From NCBI GenBank assembly GCA_910574745.1, contig CAJTCE010000002.1, positions 186,001 through 250,000 of the forward strand: 64,000 bases of DNA, given 5' to 3'. Shown here piece after piece: positions 45,901-54,758 of the stretch (position 1 is the stretch's first letter; each line of letters starts with the position of its first letter). A program made the translations under genes and the position numbers. The notes below the pieces were generated by a model, which did not search any database, was not told where the DNA came from, and worked only from the letters and a program-made list of their open reading frames with translations. Source of the stretch: Lachnospiraceae bacterium (GTDB taxonomy: Bacteria > Bacillota > Clostridia > Lachnospirales > Lachnospiraceae).

Positions 45901-48900
45901 GATTCGTGGTCCGTAATGATAATCTCTTCTTCGTCATCATCTTCCACTTCTGTTGTCGTTGTTGTTTTATTTCCGTCTTTATCAGTCTCAATAATATCGG
46001 CCTTACCATTAGCTGTTACGATATTCTGGATTTTTGTATCTGTTTCAGTCTTTTCGGGTATCGTATATTGGTATTTAAATACAATCTCTCCGCCTACAGG
46101 TAATGAAGGAATGGAAACCCTGTTGTTTTTCATTACAATGTTTTTTAAATCTGTTCCATCCGAATTACTGCTGACTGAATCTGAAACAGTAGTTCCAGAG
46201 GTAGTTGAAGAAACAATTTCAACAAAATCGCCCTTTAAACTGTCATTTAAAATCACATCGTAAAGAGGCAGGGAACCGGTATTTTTAACAGTAATGTAAT
46301 AATCAACCACATCTCCTGCTTTATGTACATAGCTTCCATTAAAATCATCATATGACAATGACTTTGTTACATCAATCGCCGGAATATTTGGCTGTCCACC
46401 ATAACCAATAACAGTAACCTTGTTGTCAATAATCTTTTCTGAAAAGTCATCCGGTATTTTGTAAGAGAAGTACAGATTGGCATTCTCATTGCTTTCCAGA
46501 AGATTAATAGTAACATTTCCACCCTTTCCTGTAATTTTTTCTGTAACGTCTGAATACATGAATACCAGGTCCGAAGTAGATACTTCCTTTGATGTAAAAT
46601 AGTCATCTACATTTACATTATACATTGTATATTCAGAAGGATTAATTACAGTTACATGGTATGTAATGGTATCTCCGGGTGTATAAGTCTTTTTGTCAGC
46701 TTCTTTTAATATGGCAATTTTGTCTCCTACAACAACGATTTTTTCATCGTCGTTGTCATATACCGTTTTTGATGGAATATTATTTTCTTCATCCGGAACA
46801 GATATTCCTTTTGCCGTTACAGTATTGTTGAAGCTTCTACCTTCCGCAGTGCTTTCTGGTATTTTATAATAGTATTTAATGGAATATGTCTCATTAATAT
46901 CTAATTCGGGTATGACTGAAATATTGATTCCATTAATACTGTTAGCACTTATTGATAAATCGGTAATAGAGTCATTTGCAATTTCAGATGTTTCAGTCTC
47001 CTCTGCACCATTTTTGTATAAGCATCCTTGTCCGATTCCGGTAAATATAAGACCATCTTCCATAAAATCATCCAATGCGACATCTGTTAATTTTACATTT
47101 CCTGTATTGGTTACATTTACTGTATAAGTAATAGTTTCCCCTGCATGATAAGCCTTCTTATCAGCTGTTTTAGTGACATCAATGGAAGGATCATTATCTA
47201 ATGGAGCAGGAGGCGTATCTTTTGGAGGCTGTAAATTTATTTTCTGCCTGTTATTGGTAAATGTCAGTGATTTATCAATATACTGTGTCCAATCATTGTC
47301 AACAGGTTCAAATGAAACATATTGGATGCTGTCAGCACCTTCTACCCTTGTATAGCCGGTAGGAGCTTTTACTTCTGTGACCATATATTCCCCATAAGGT
47401 AGTCCTTTAATAATAGCTTTTCCATCGTCGTCTGTTACAAAAACAGCATTTACAGAAACACTGTTTTCTGTAGTGATTTCAGCTCTTTCAGCATCTATTT
47501 TAATTCCTTTTAATTCATTGTTGTCCGTCGAATAATTGTTAGAAACGTCCGTTTTGTTTTCATCATCATAATCCATATTATCATCTTCATATACAGATAA
47601 ATCTAAATCTGATAATTTTTTATACTGTGTTGACGATTCTCCTCTTTGAAGAGTGATAAGGTCTCCTTTTTTATATATAATGACACCTTCTCTGTCTTTT
47701 ATGTCTTCTGCTGCCTGTATAATATACCAAGCTCCAGGGAGATTCTTTTCTGTATAAGTTATGGATTCAATAATTTTTCCACTGGAATCATATGTAACTT
47801 CTGCTACTTCTCCGGATTTTGTAATTTCCAAACGGCCTTTTTGTGCTGTATTATTAAATACATTATCCAGAACATCATTATCTGCGTTATTAGATACACG
47901 GATGGTTTTATCTGCTGTATTGAATTCTGAAGGGACTGTCACATCATATGATTTTCTGTCAGCATCAATAGATGATTCGCTGACTGTTGAGGCATTAATC
48001 CAGTCTCCAAAATAACCAGATGGTGTTTTTGTTTCAACAATTTTAAAATGTCCCTTATTTATATCAGAATAAATAAGCCAGTCTGTAGACAAATAGGTAT
48101 CAGAATCTTCGTTGTAAATAACTTGTATCAAATTATCTGTTAGATCAGGTCCATATACTCCATACCGGCCTTCTGTTGTCTCAAAATAATAAGGCCTGTA
48201 ATTTGAAAAATCGTCTTTATTTCCAGTTCCGACATATTCATAAACAGTAAAAACAGCGTCCGTTAAGATACTTCCTGTTACGTCGTCTGTTTTGATAAGG
48301 TCAACCATAACACGATTAGGATCGTTTGTGAATATTCCACTTACTTTATATGCATCCTGATTTGTCTTGTAATCCAGAAGAGAATAGCCTTTTATAGCTT
48401 CTTCTCGAATTTCATATTGCAAAGTATTTCCATCTTCGTCATAATAGATTAAAGGCGCTTCTTTTACCTGGTTTCGTTTTGTAAACCGTGCAAGGTAGTC
48501 AGTTCCGGAATCAGCATTTTCTTTTGCAACGATGATGTCTCCACCATCTCTTGTATAATTTAATCTGTGCAGGCTAAATGTAACAGATTCGCCTTCTGCT
48601 CCTGTTACAGTCCATAATTTTGTTGTTCCAGAATATTCGTCGTCTCTTCCACCTGGATTCTGTGCGTCAATAACCCCATATTTTAAGTAAGGTGTTGTTG
48701 TTCTTACAGAGCGAGTCTGCCCCGATAATGTACCGTTTTGAATTTTATAATCCAGTTTACATCCTCCGGCCGCATCATTGTTTGTTTCATAAAACAAAGT
48801 TTTTCCATAATCTGAATATCTATATTCATCCTTTAATCTTACATTAATTGTTCTTGTAATGGTATTGGATGTACCAGTACTGTTTCCATTAGCATTATTT

Positions 48901-50462
48901 TTGGAATCACTATCTCCAATGTCCCATGTAACAGAGTTATTTTCTGTATTGATGGTTCCGTTGTCAGATGCGCTGACAATTTCCCATTTATCTGATACGT
49001 AATCTGTAAGGGTACGGTTTGTTGCGTAGGTGTATGATCCTGAAGCAGTTGCGTTGTCAAATAATTGTTTAAAAGTATTGCTGGTATATCCATTTTCGGC
49101 TGATAAAGTGGCACAATTATTGGTAATATAGTTTCTTAAATATAAAGTGTTATTATTAACACTATCACCGTAATTTCCAGAAGCCCCAACATAAATTCCA
49201 GAAATATTAACTGAATCTGCATATGAAGTAAGTCTAAGACCTCTAGCCCATTCATCTGCAGTTGTATTGTTAGCTCCGTTTTGAATAGATGATGCTGTTA
49301 TATCATTTCCTATTCCAAGGTCTGATGCTAAGCCGTCAGTAATAAAAAATACTACGACAGGGACATTTTCATATGCAGTCCCCTCTCGTGAGGTAGTTAA
49401 ATAATAGGCAAGTTGGAGAGGTGGGTAATAAGCTGTCATTCCTCCGGCATTTGTTGTCATTTTTCCTAATAATGCAGATTTTTCAGTTGATATATTTCTA
49501 AAATTGGTAAAATTTGTGATACCATATTGTGAAAAATCAACAGTGCTTGTCTCAGGAGTTGCTTTTCTTGTAATGCTGCTTGGCCCAATATTATATTCTA
49601 ATTTTCCTGTAATACTTGAAAGTCCCGGATCATTTTGTCTATTGATTTTTCCATCATATCTGTATGATGAATATTCATCTCCAAATTTGTAAAATGCCAC
49701 ACGAGAATGTAAAGCAGCTGGTTTATCTGTATCAGAAAGTTTTGCTACTTCATTTTGGTCATATGCTTCGATACTATCTAAAATATGCCTGGATAAATCG
49801 ATTTCAGCATCTATTCGTCCAAAGCATCCGTCGGAATATTGGTGACAATGCATAATATAGGTTTCATGAGCTGCATTTTCAAATTCTGCATAATGGCCAA
49901 TATGTGTTCCGCTTTCGTTATAGTGGTAGTTCCATAATCCATCTGTACTGCTAAAACCAAGTGTAGCGGAGTTTAAATAGTAATAGTGGTCTTTTATAAA
50001 TTCTATCCCATTATAATTTCCTGTTTCAATACATCTTCCATACATAAAAGCATCCAGATGGAATTTTGCGGTTCCCAGTTGGTAATAATGGTTGTTATTA
50101 AGGCATGTAGATTGTCCGCTTAACCAACTTCCAACTAATTCGTTATATTGGAAATCGAGGCATACACTGTCAGAACGATCTACGATGATAATATAATCAA
50201 TAGGGGAATATACCCTATATGCGGTATCCTGTTCTGTAATTGTAATAGTTGCCAGACCATCCTCAATGTTTGTCCATTTAGCGCTTTTATTAATTGTTGC
50301 ACCTGGTTCTGTTTCTGATACGTTTGTCCAGTTATGGCTTCCGGATGTCGATACAGGATATGTATCTGCTGCACTTACTTCTAAACTGCAGGTGGCCAGT
50401 GATATAAAAATTATTACTGAGACAATTGCCTTTTTAAATAATTCCTGGATTTTTCTTTTCAT
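42930..50462 (-). CDS. Giant sortase-anchored adhesin (VWA, SpaA and DUF11 modules)
   Basis: A 2510-residue surface protein. Signal peptide 1-31 (cleaved after VSA). A VWA domain starts near residue 85 with the metal-site motif DRSDS (DxSxS) and FFITDG further on. SpaA/Cna_B-like beta modules lie near 700 and 880. Five DUF11-type repeats begin at about bases 47195, 46725, 46385, 45895 and 45490 (for example PSIDVTKTADKKAYHAGE). Three more SpaA modules follow (GATFGLYAKEDI, GAEFTIYAKSDI, GAEIGLYAAENI) and a last DUF11-like one. The C-terminus is TPKTGD, a hydrophobic helix and RKKKHH, a class B/C-type sorting signal. It overlaps the lipoprotein gene by 4 bases and is the likely main cargo of the sortase at 51554. 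Confidence 0.9.
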   Translation of the reverse strand: MKRKIQELFKKAIVSVIIFISLATCSLEVSAADTYPVSTSGSHNWTNVSETEPGATINKSAKWTNIEDGLATITITEQDTAYRVYSPIDYIIIVDRSDSVCLDFQYNELVGSWLSGQSTCLNNNHYYQLGTAKFHLDAFMYGRCIETGNYNGIEFIKDHYYYLNSATLGFSSTDGLWNYHYNESGTHIGHYAEFENAAHETYIMHCHQYSDGCFGRIDAEIDLSRHILDSIEAYDQNEVAKLSDTDKPAALHSRVAFYKFGDEYSSYRYDGKINRQNDPGLSSITGKLEYNIGPSSITRKATPETSTVDFSQYGITNFTNFRNISTEKSALLGKMTTNAGGMTAYYPPLQLAYYLTTSREGTAYENVPVVVFFITDGLASDLGIGNDITASSIQNGANNTTADEWARGLRLTSYADSVNISGIYVGASGNYGDSVNNNTLYLRNYITNNCATLSAENGYTSNTFKQLFDNATASGSYTYATNRTLTDYVSDKWEIVSASDNGTINTENNSVTWDIGDSDSKNNANGNSTGTSNTITRTINVRLKDEYRYSDYGKTLFYETNNDAAGGCKLDYKIQNGTLSGQTRSVRTTTPYLKYGVIDAQNPGGRDDEYSGTTKLWTVTGAEGESVTFSLHRLNYTRDGGDIIVAKENADSGTDYLARFTKRNQVKEAPLIYYDEDGNTLQYEIREEAIKGYSLLDYKTNQDAYKVSGIFTNDPNRVMVDLIKTDDVTGSILTDAVFTVYEYVGTGNKDDFSNYRPYYFETTEGRYGVYGPDLTDNLIQVIYNEDSDTYLSTDWLIYSDINKGHFKIVETKTPSGYFGDWINASTVSESSIDADRKSYDVTVPSEFNTADKTIRVSNNADNDVLDNVFNNTAQKGRLEITKSGEVAEVTYDSSGKIIESITYTEKNLPGAWYIIQAAEDIKDREGVIIYKKGDLITLQRGESSTQYKKLSDLDLSVYEDDNMDYDDENKTDVSNNYSTDNNELKGIKIDAERAEITTENSVSVNAVFVTDDDGKAIIKGLPYGEYMVTEVKAPTGYTRVEGADSIQYVSFEPVDNDWTQYIDKSLTFTNNRQKINLQPPKDTPPAPLDNDPSIDVTKTADKKAYHAGETITYTVNVTNTGNVKLTDVALDDFMEDGLIFTGIGQGCLYKNGAEETETSEIANDSITDLSISANSINGINISVIPELDINETYSIKYYYKIPESTAEGRSFNNTVTAKGISVPDEENNIPSKTVYDNDDEKIVVVGDKIAILKEADKKTYTPGDTITYHVTVINPSEYTMYNVNVDDYFTSKEVSTSDLVFMYSDVTEKITGKGGNVTINLLESNENANLYFSYKIPDDFSEKIIDNKVTVIGYGGQPNIPAIDVTKSLSYDDFNGSYVHKAGDVVDYYITVKNTGSLPLYDVILNDSLKGDFVEIVSSTTSGTTVSDSVSSNSDGTDLKNIVMKNNRVSIPSLPVGGEIVFKYQYTIPEKTETDTKIQNIVTANGKADIIETDKDGNKTTTTTEVEDDDEEEIIITDHESDTPHISVTKKVVGKSTYYYGEDVTYEIIVTNDGNVDLKDVNLEDSLGNNNLDWMNDLDAEIGNLSVGQSVVRRYSYTVPEGSKDTIDNIVTAKGIATITDNTGNKVDKEVSDEDDEKVYIIDLPPSTDDDKEEVYIYKPSIDVTKSVTNGKTFHAGDVVQYHITVKNTGNIDLQHVSLQELLLDGLFDEKSLNTDMPEIKSDNGDCVNTFIGNNKGAIIDIGSLAVGETKDIYYNYTVKESDEGTILYNTVVARGETTPDEPGEPPIPVEDRDDEEIYTSLRIGVKKLMVDGEHRLYNGEGATFGLYAKEDIYVITSNEPIIKADTLIETGNTQSDGYVYFETDLPVGKYYVKEINPPAGCYATNAVIHIDFESQKYNDQIGVVYRGGIIKNAESVVTIELDDDRTMHELNNGILQVTDTEGNVINTWVTKNANNSGYTIHGLTPEVTYKLQEKMAPENYLRSIIRTTFKGNGKVDASIDDNTLVTFSIPNAILDCDNDPESETYGKYSDTSIPEALYVQITNDWVVGEVHLLKTGDFLEDWTWQDKLNNLIKSIFGYNVDNLEGAEFTIYAKSDILYPDGSFTVYRAGDIVNENVKTIEKTATEYSDSKGNVNWNEMYLGHYEIVETAGVDGYKISEEPIEFWLSYADDQTPIVYASCQDKAVHNPAQMAVISIKKTNSKSPEIPVSGAEIGLYAAENITSHSNDVIVKKGTLLENSVTDENGEITFETLLPVGFSYYVQEIKAPEGYLINKDKFDIEVPKDGYTDDIRYFSVNIEDEPDPDVTITVDKEGPEFAIMGQNAEYKFVTIRNDAYLPMDDFTLTDTLPESTALVSINTGTYSDSLTYSVYYRTNKNKEERLWTDSVSTDTSTTLNVSDLGLSAGEYVTGFTFKFGTVPGKFENTSDITYHVSVPSNIKVGTKLKNKVELNGTYYGKPHKSSDDTTTIVKDKPESTPKTGDTTKLWLLIAVIVLALGAVTTYTVIRKKKHH

Positions 50463-51298
50463 TTTTTAGTCTCCTCTCCTGTGTTAGGTGTTATAAATTG
50501 ATTATGTTCAATTAAGTATGTTTCTAATAACTGTACGGACATATTGTATTTCATATCTTCAAATTGTGTATTTTTGTCCATTGTAAGTTGTTCATTTACT
50601 TCATCATCTGTAGGATAAATATCTTCAATTTGAATAATAGTATTCATGATGTAACGCTGCAGTATCCATCTTTTAACCGTCTGATCTATATAATCATTTA
50701 TGTCTATTCCATACATTAATTGCACATATTCAGCTGCTGAACTACATGCATTTCGTTCTGCAATAGCAGTTAATTCTGACATAAGATATTCGGCATTTTT
50801 ATCGTATAATTGCTGGTCATATGAAAGCAGTTCGGAGTTATCTGTTACAACATCCATTAAAGCTGCTGCCTTTTGGAAATTTAATATTGTTTCGTTATAT
50901 TTGTTTACACTGTCCTGGGCCAGTTTTTCTAATTCTTCAAAAGAAGAGACATTATCAAAGTGTGAAGTTACATATTCATCTGTTGCCTCCGGTATTTCTC
51001 CTTCATCAGCAATATTTGTAAGAATTTCATTTATATATGAATCAGTATCTTTTAATTCTGGTTCATGGTACAAAACAGTTAAATCTTTGTATTCTGAAAG
51101 ACGTATGTATTCGTCTTCGTAAATAACATCCAAGGAGTCAGATGCTGTATTGTTTTTGTTTTCGATTAAGCCAGATGAGCTTATAGTATTTTCGGGTTGT
51201 TTTTCTTTGTAGTTTTCGTTTGTAGACTTTTGATTGGTACAAGCACATAGAGTTAATAATGCTATGAGCAGTAATCCATAAAAAAAAGATTTTTTCAT
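50459..51298 (-). CDS. Lipoprotein, possibly SurA/trigger-factor-like
   Basis: A 279-residue lipoprotein. The signal ends in a lipobox (LTLCAC) with the cysteine near residue 21. A long acidic linker and a helical domain follow (FDNVSSFEELEKLAQDSV, then LEEIYPTDDEVNEQL-like IEDIYPTDDEVNEQL) that recalls the C-terminal chaperone region of trigger factor. The ATG at 51298 follows AAGGAGA. Its stop overlaps the adhesin's start (ATGA), so the two are translationally coupled. A job as an outer-surface folding helper for the adhesin is inferred. Confidence 0.7.
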   Translation of the reverse strand: MKKSFFYGLLLIALLTLCACTNQKSTNENYKEKQPENTISSSGLIENKNNTASDSLDVIYEDEYIRLSEYKDLTVLYHEPELKDTDSYINEILTNIADEGEIPEATDEYVTSHFDNVSSFEELEKLAQDSVNKYNETILNFQKAAALMDVVTDNSELLSYDQQLYDKNAEYLMSELTAIAERNACSSAAEYVQLMYGIDINDYIDQTVKRWILQRYIMNTIIQIEDIYPTDDEVNEQLTMDKNTQFEDMKYNMSVQLLETYLIEHNQFITPNTGEETKK

Positions 51299-51329
51299 AA
51301 TATCTCTCCTTAAATTATACTTTAAAAAC

Positions 51330-51358
51330 ATAATACACCTTTTATATGATGCAATCAA
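51330..51358 (-). promoter_or_regulatory. Promoter of the lipoprotein-adhesin operon (type 2)
   Basis: TTGATT (51358-51353) and TATTAT (51335-51330), 17 bases apart on the - strand, closely similar to the promoter at 40501-40529. Confidence 0.7.
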
Positions 51359-51420
51359 ACCATTTTTATTATTTTTATCTAAATATCTATTTAAACAATC
51401 TGGTAATAGTAGAAGTGTTG

Positions 51421-51555
51421 TTAGCAATCAATGCCGTGTTCTTGATGCCATTTTGTATGGCAGAGGTCGCACCATGTAATCAGATTATCAGGATCATCTG
51501 TTCCACCTTGTTCTATAGGTTTTTTATGATGTAAGTGTAATATACATGATATTTT
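51421..51555 (-). pseudogene. HNH endonuclease remnant (C-terminal part)
   Basis: A frame running out of the sortase gene's 3' end encodes LHLHHKKPIEQGGTDDPDN and LITWCDLCHTKWHQEHG. This is the HNH motif with the second zinc CxxC pair. The usual N-terminal part of an HNH nuclease, with its first CxxC, is missing; upstream codons only mirror the sortase gene in another frame. It is probably the relic of a larger nuclease gene, perhaps from an intron or phage, left at the sortase-lipoprotein junction. Confidence 0.6.
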
Positions 51556-52267
51556 ACTTCTCCTGTGCAATGACCAGAAAACGGTCTGTTTTCCCGTAAC
51601 AAGTTGATAATACCAGAGTTCGCTTATTATCACTTAACTCTATTCCTGTTTCATATAGCTTATTTTCATCAATAGCAGTTTTATAATTATGATAGCTCTC
51701 CGTGGTATCAAAGTAGATATCATATGCAATGTCATCTGCTTCGGCAATATATACTGCAATAATTGAATATTCTTTAATACCATAAAAAGTATATATTTTA
51801 ATAACCGGATGTTCTCTATAATAGGTATAAGATTTGTATTTATGTAGACCATTGAACATGGAACCATCTTTCATGTTATGTCCATATATTATGGTGGATA
51901 AATCTGTAAAACGCCCATCATTTCTATAATCCATAAAAATGCATCCTGATTTGCTTTTGTTCTTATAAAAATCCATTGATAAGTAATATTCGTTATCGGA
52001 TGTCTTTACAACAGGATAATTAATCATGGAATTTTCTATTTTTATCCAACCTATGATTTCTGGGTTTATAAGCGATAATGCATATAGGTCTACAAAATCT
52101 GATTCATTTGTAGCTTCAGTATTGGTATATTGTTGGATAAGTTCTTTATATTCATTGCGGGCTGTCTTATATTCCTTTATATATCTGATTAAAAAGAATG
52201 CTGCGGTTCCTATCATAATAATCATGATAATATAAAAAATGGTGTCTTTTATAATCTCTTTTTTCAT
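51554..52267 (-). CDS. Class B sortase
   Basis: A 237-residue membrane-bound transpeptidase that joins sorted proteins to peptidoglycan or to other subunits. One N-terminal helix (residues 9-29) precedes the sortase domain. The catalytic residues are seen as TIIYGHNMKDGSMF (His near 128), LVLSTCYGKTDRF (Cys near 222, Arg near 228). The WIKIENSMINYPVV start and the spacing fit class B. It lies between four pilin-like genes and the lipoprotein-adhesin pair, so it should act on the adhesin's PKTG signal and perhaps on the pilin-like proteins. Confidence 0.93.
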   Translation of the reverse strand: MKKEIIKDTIFYIIMIIMIGTAAFFLIRYIKEYKTARNEYKELIQQYTNTEATNESDFVDLYALSLINPEIIGWIKIENSMINYPVVKTSDNEYYLSMDFYKNKSKSGCIFMDYRNDGRFTDLSTIIYGHNMKDGSMFNGLHKYKSYTYYREHPVIKIYTFYGIKEYSIIAVYIAEADDIAYDIYFDTTESYHNYKTAIDENKLYETGIELSDNKRTLVLSTCYGKTDRFLVIAQEK

Positions 52268-52287
52268 AATAAATTCTTCCTGTAATG

Positions 52288-53298
52288 TTAATAATCAACA
52301 CAGTATTGACATGGAAAGTAAGATTGTGATGCAGCTGAAGTATCACTGTACGCATAACCTTCAAAATTACCTTCATTTATTCCTGGGCATGTACTGTCTT
52401 TGTGATAATACATATCGGATGTCAATAAAAAGCGGTTTGTTCTTTTTACTTCTGCACCTGCCATTGCGTATATGTTTATGGTTTTTAAACCATTCTGTGT
52501 TTGACTACCTTGTAAAAAACCAAGTATAGTTGGTCCTTCCAATGCCCGTTGCCAATCCTCTCCTTTTATTTCTGGAATTTCAAAAGTATATTGCATACCA
52601 TACTTATCTAAAGTGTTATTATATTCATTAATATAATATTCGAGATCACTCTGGGTTTTGTTTGTGATTATATTTGCCTTGTGTGTGTAGAATGCTTTTT
52701 TATTTTCTTCTGTTGAAACATCAAGAAAATTCAGTTCCTCCGGAGCTTTAAAATATTCCCACACAGAATTTGGATCTCCGGATTTGTATTCGCCTGTTTC
52801 CTGGTTTGTTATGGATATTTGGTTATTTAAATAATATCTGATAAAATAAGTTCCTTGTCCGGAACCAGATGGTACTTCTACTGTCTCTCCCCATGTATTT
52901 AATGTTGTTGTTATGGGTGTAATAACTTTATACCCAGTTGAGTCTACTGTGATATCAAGATAACGAATGTAATAACCTCCATTATCAATTAGACAGATTG
53001 CCGGTACTTGAAATGGAATAGTATCTTCTACGGTAGTATTTTTAGCATTAAAACTAAGAGTAAGGGATTTATAAAATGCATTAAATGCGTTTTCCCTCTT
53101 TTTTTCTGTTGTAAAAACGCCTTCATCCTCGTAATCTGTTACTGTTTTCATTGCATCTTCACATGCTGCTGTAATATAAGAAGTATATTTTGTTTCTATG
53201 ATGCTGCCATATTCATTCAAACTTGTCCTATAATTTAAGATTGCAAAAATGCATAAAAAACCGATAAAGAAAAATAATATGTATTCTGAAAATTTCAT
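52288..53298 (-). CDS. Pilin-like secreted protein with cysteine-rich end
   Basis: A 336-residue protein with one N-terminal hydrophobic helix (residues 5-24, no cleavage site obvious) and a large outer domain. The C-terminus has YYHKDSTCPGI and FPCQYC, an arrangement like small zinc-binding motifs of the YHxxxC...PCxxC type. It is the last and largest of four consecutive genes that encode an N-terminal helix plus outer domain, as in TadE/TadF-type minor pilins. The sortase gene follows after 20 bases. No exact family match. Confidence 0.6.
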   Translation of the reverse strand: MKFSEYILFFFIGFLCIFAILNYRTSLNEYGSIIETKYTSYITAACEDAMKTVTDYEDEGVFTTEKKRENAFNAFYKSLTLSFNAKNTTVEDTIPFQVPAICLIDNGGYYIRYLDITVDSTGYKVITPITTTLNTWGETVEVPSGSGQGTYFIRYYLNNQISITNQETGEYKSGDPNSVWEYFKAPEELNFLDVSTEENKKAFYTHKANIITNKTQSDLEYYINEYNNTLDKYGMQYTFEIPEIKGEDWQRALEGPTILGFLQGSQTQNGLKTINIYAMAGAEVKRTNRFLLTSDMYYHKDSTCPGINEGNFEGYAYSDTSAASQSYFPCQYCVDY

Positions 53299-53308
53299 GA
53301 CATTCTCC

Positions 53309-53848
53309 TTACTGTGCTACATTTCCTACATGTCCACCATAAGTAGTTAATATTTTTTTCCCGTTACCAGTGGAAGATATAAAACTTAATATTTTAGTGC
53401 CAAAAGTATCGGATTCATTTTGTATAGTAACCTGAAGATAATCTCCATTATTCATTTTGTACTTATTATTTACGCTATATGCCGATTCTGATGTTTCTGT
53501 ATAAAAAAGAACTGCTTCTATTTCATCTTTGAAGAAGTCATTATATACTACATCATATTCTCCGGTAAAAACGCCTTCATCATTATATCTTGGAACCACG
53601 ACACGCTTAGAATGTGTGATGGATATGTTGTAAATAATTTCTGTATTATCAAGTTGTTCGATCATCTTTAGATAATTTTGTGTGCTTATATACCCGGTGC
53701 TTCTTGATTCGTTTACGAATTCCTGAACACAATCATCTACATATGTCTGTACAGAATTATCCAGTTTTTGTGATATAACTAAAGTTGGCATATAGAATAA
53801 AAAAAGCATACCCAATATTATAACTGCGATTTTTGAAAAATCTTCCAT
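53309..53848 (-). CDS. Pilin-like membrane protein
   Basis: A 179-residue protein with a hydrophobic helix at residues 6-24 (IAVIILGMLFLFYMPTLVIS) and a mixed outer domain. The ATG at 53848 follows GGGGA and starts just inside the 3' end of the preceding gene's transcript with minor overlap avoided; an in-frame upstream start at 53902 would overlap that gene. It looks like a minor pilin or TadE/F-type protein of the machine encoded upstream. No family match. Confidence 0.55.
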   Translation of the reverse strand: MEDFSKIAVIILGMLFLFYMPTLVISQKLDNSVQTYVDDCVQEFVNESRSTGYISTQNYLKMIEQLDNTEIIYNISITHSKRVVVPRYNDEGVFTGEYDVVYNDFFKDEIEAVLFYTETSESAYSVNNKYKMNNGDYLQVTIQNESDTFGTKILSFISSTGNGKKILTTYGGHVGNVAQ

Positions 53849-53864
53849 TATTCTTATTCCCCAC

Positions 53865-54260
53865 TTAATTTTGTTTTGTGTAAATAATTTTTGCGATACC
53901 ATTGTCCGTGCTGCTTACATACTCTCTTTTATATGTATTACCTGTCAGGTCAATGTCTTTTGGACCTTTGATATGCTGCTTTAACATATTAATAATTTCT
54001 GGTGTTAAATCCGTGCCATCTAATCGGATTGTTATCTCATTATCTGATGAAAGAATTTCGTACCATACTTCTGATTGTGTTAAAGAGGAAGGGCGTTCAA
54101 CTCCTTCGTGGTTAAAAACATTAGTATGTTCCATTCTCTTATCCATTGTATAATCAGAAAATGATATTGCAGCATTTGATAATTTAAATAGCAGGAATAT
54201 TGCTGCCATAGAGACAACAACATATCCTACTACTTCTAAAAATCTGTTTATTTCTTCCAT
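53865..54260 (-). CDS. Pilin-like membrane protein
   Basis: A 131-residue protein with a helix at residues 8-30 (VVGYVVVSMAAIFLLFKLS) and a short outer domain. The ATG at 54260 comes 4 bases after the previous gene's stop; no clear ribosome site, so it is probably coupled to it. Its C-terminus (IAKIIYTKQN) resembles that of the next gene upstream (IIGITFTKQ), which hints at a duplication. Confidence 0.55.
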   Translation of the reverse strand: MEEINRFLEVVGYVVVSMAAIFLLFKLSNAAISFSDYTMDKRMEHTNVFNHEGVERPSSLTQSEVWYEILSSDNEITIRLDGTDLTPEIINMLKQHIKGPKDIDLTGNTYKREYVSSTDNGIAKIIYTKQN

Positions 54261-54264
54261 GATA

Positions 54265-54702
54265 TTATTGTTTTGTAAATGTGATTCCAATGATGGCATC
54301 TGTATTGGAATCCCTTTCTACTTTTCCAATAAACATAGAAGATGGATTAATATAATTTGCATCACTTTTTTTCTTCGCATCTATCGCTGAAGTGGATACT
54401 TCATTTAAACTGGCATCCCTGTTATAGTATGTAGTATTGGAACCAATGACTACACAAATATATAATTCGTCTTTTGCATGTTTTTTAATTACATTTACCA
54501 CTTCACTTCCAGATACAGTTACAGCATCGTATTGGGTATATTCTGACTCCATCAGAGAATTATTCATTTCATTTGTTTTGGAAATGGCAAGTTGTGCATT
54601 ATCAGCCTGCGAGGTATATGCTGAATATACAAATGAAATCAGTAATAAGGCTAATGAAATACCTCCTACAATTAAAAGTGCCTTTGATATGGTTTCTCCC
54701 AT
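54265..54702 (-). CDS. Pilin-like membrane protein (candidate major subunit)
   Basis: A 145-residue protein with helix 9-28 (LLIVGGISLALLLISFVYSA) and an outer domain of about 110 residues. AAGGAGG precedes the ATG. It is the first gene after the TadB/C fusion and the smallest complete unit, which makes it the best candidate for the main filament subunit. A classical G-x4-E prepilin cleavage site is not evident. Confidence 0.55.
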   Translation of the reverse strand: MGETISKALLIVGGISLALLLISFVYSAYTSQADNAQLAISKTNEMNNSLMESEYTQYDAVTVSGSEVVNVIKKHAKDELYICVVIGSNTTYYNRDASLNEVSTSAIDAKKKSDANYINPSSMFIGKVERDSNTDAIIGITFTKQ

Positions 54703-54758
54703 TTTTAAATTCCTCCTTAATATAAATGATCATGTTAATTTTGTTGTTTATATTGTTT

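Noticed and set aside
45490-47200. CRISPR-like periodic repeats in the adhesin gene
   Set aside because: The periodicity is at protein level (DUF11 modules of about 120-160 residues) with diverged DNA; no short identical repeats with spacers.
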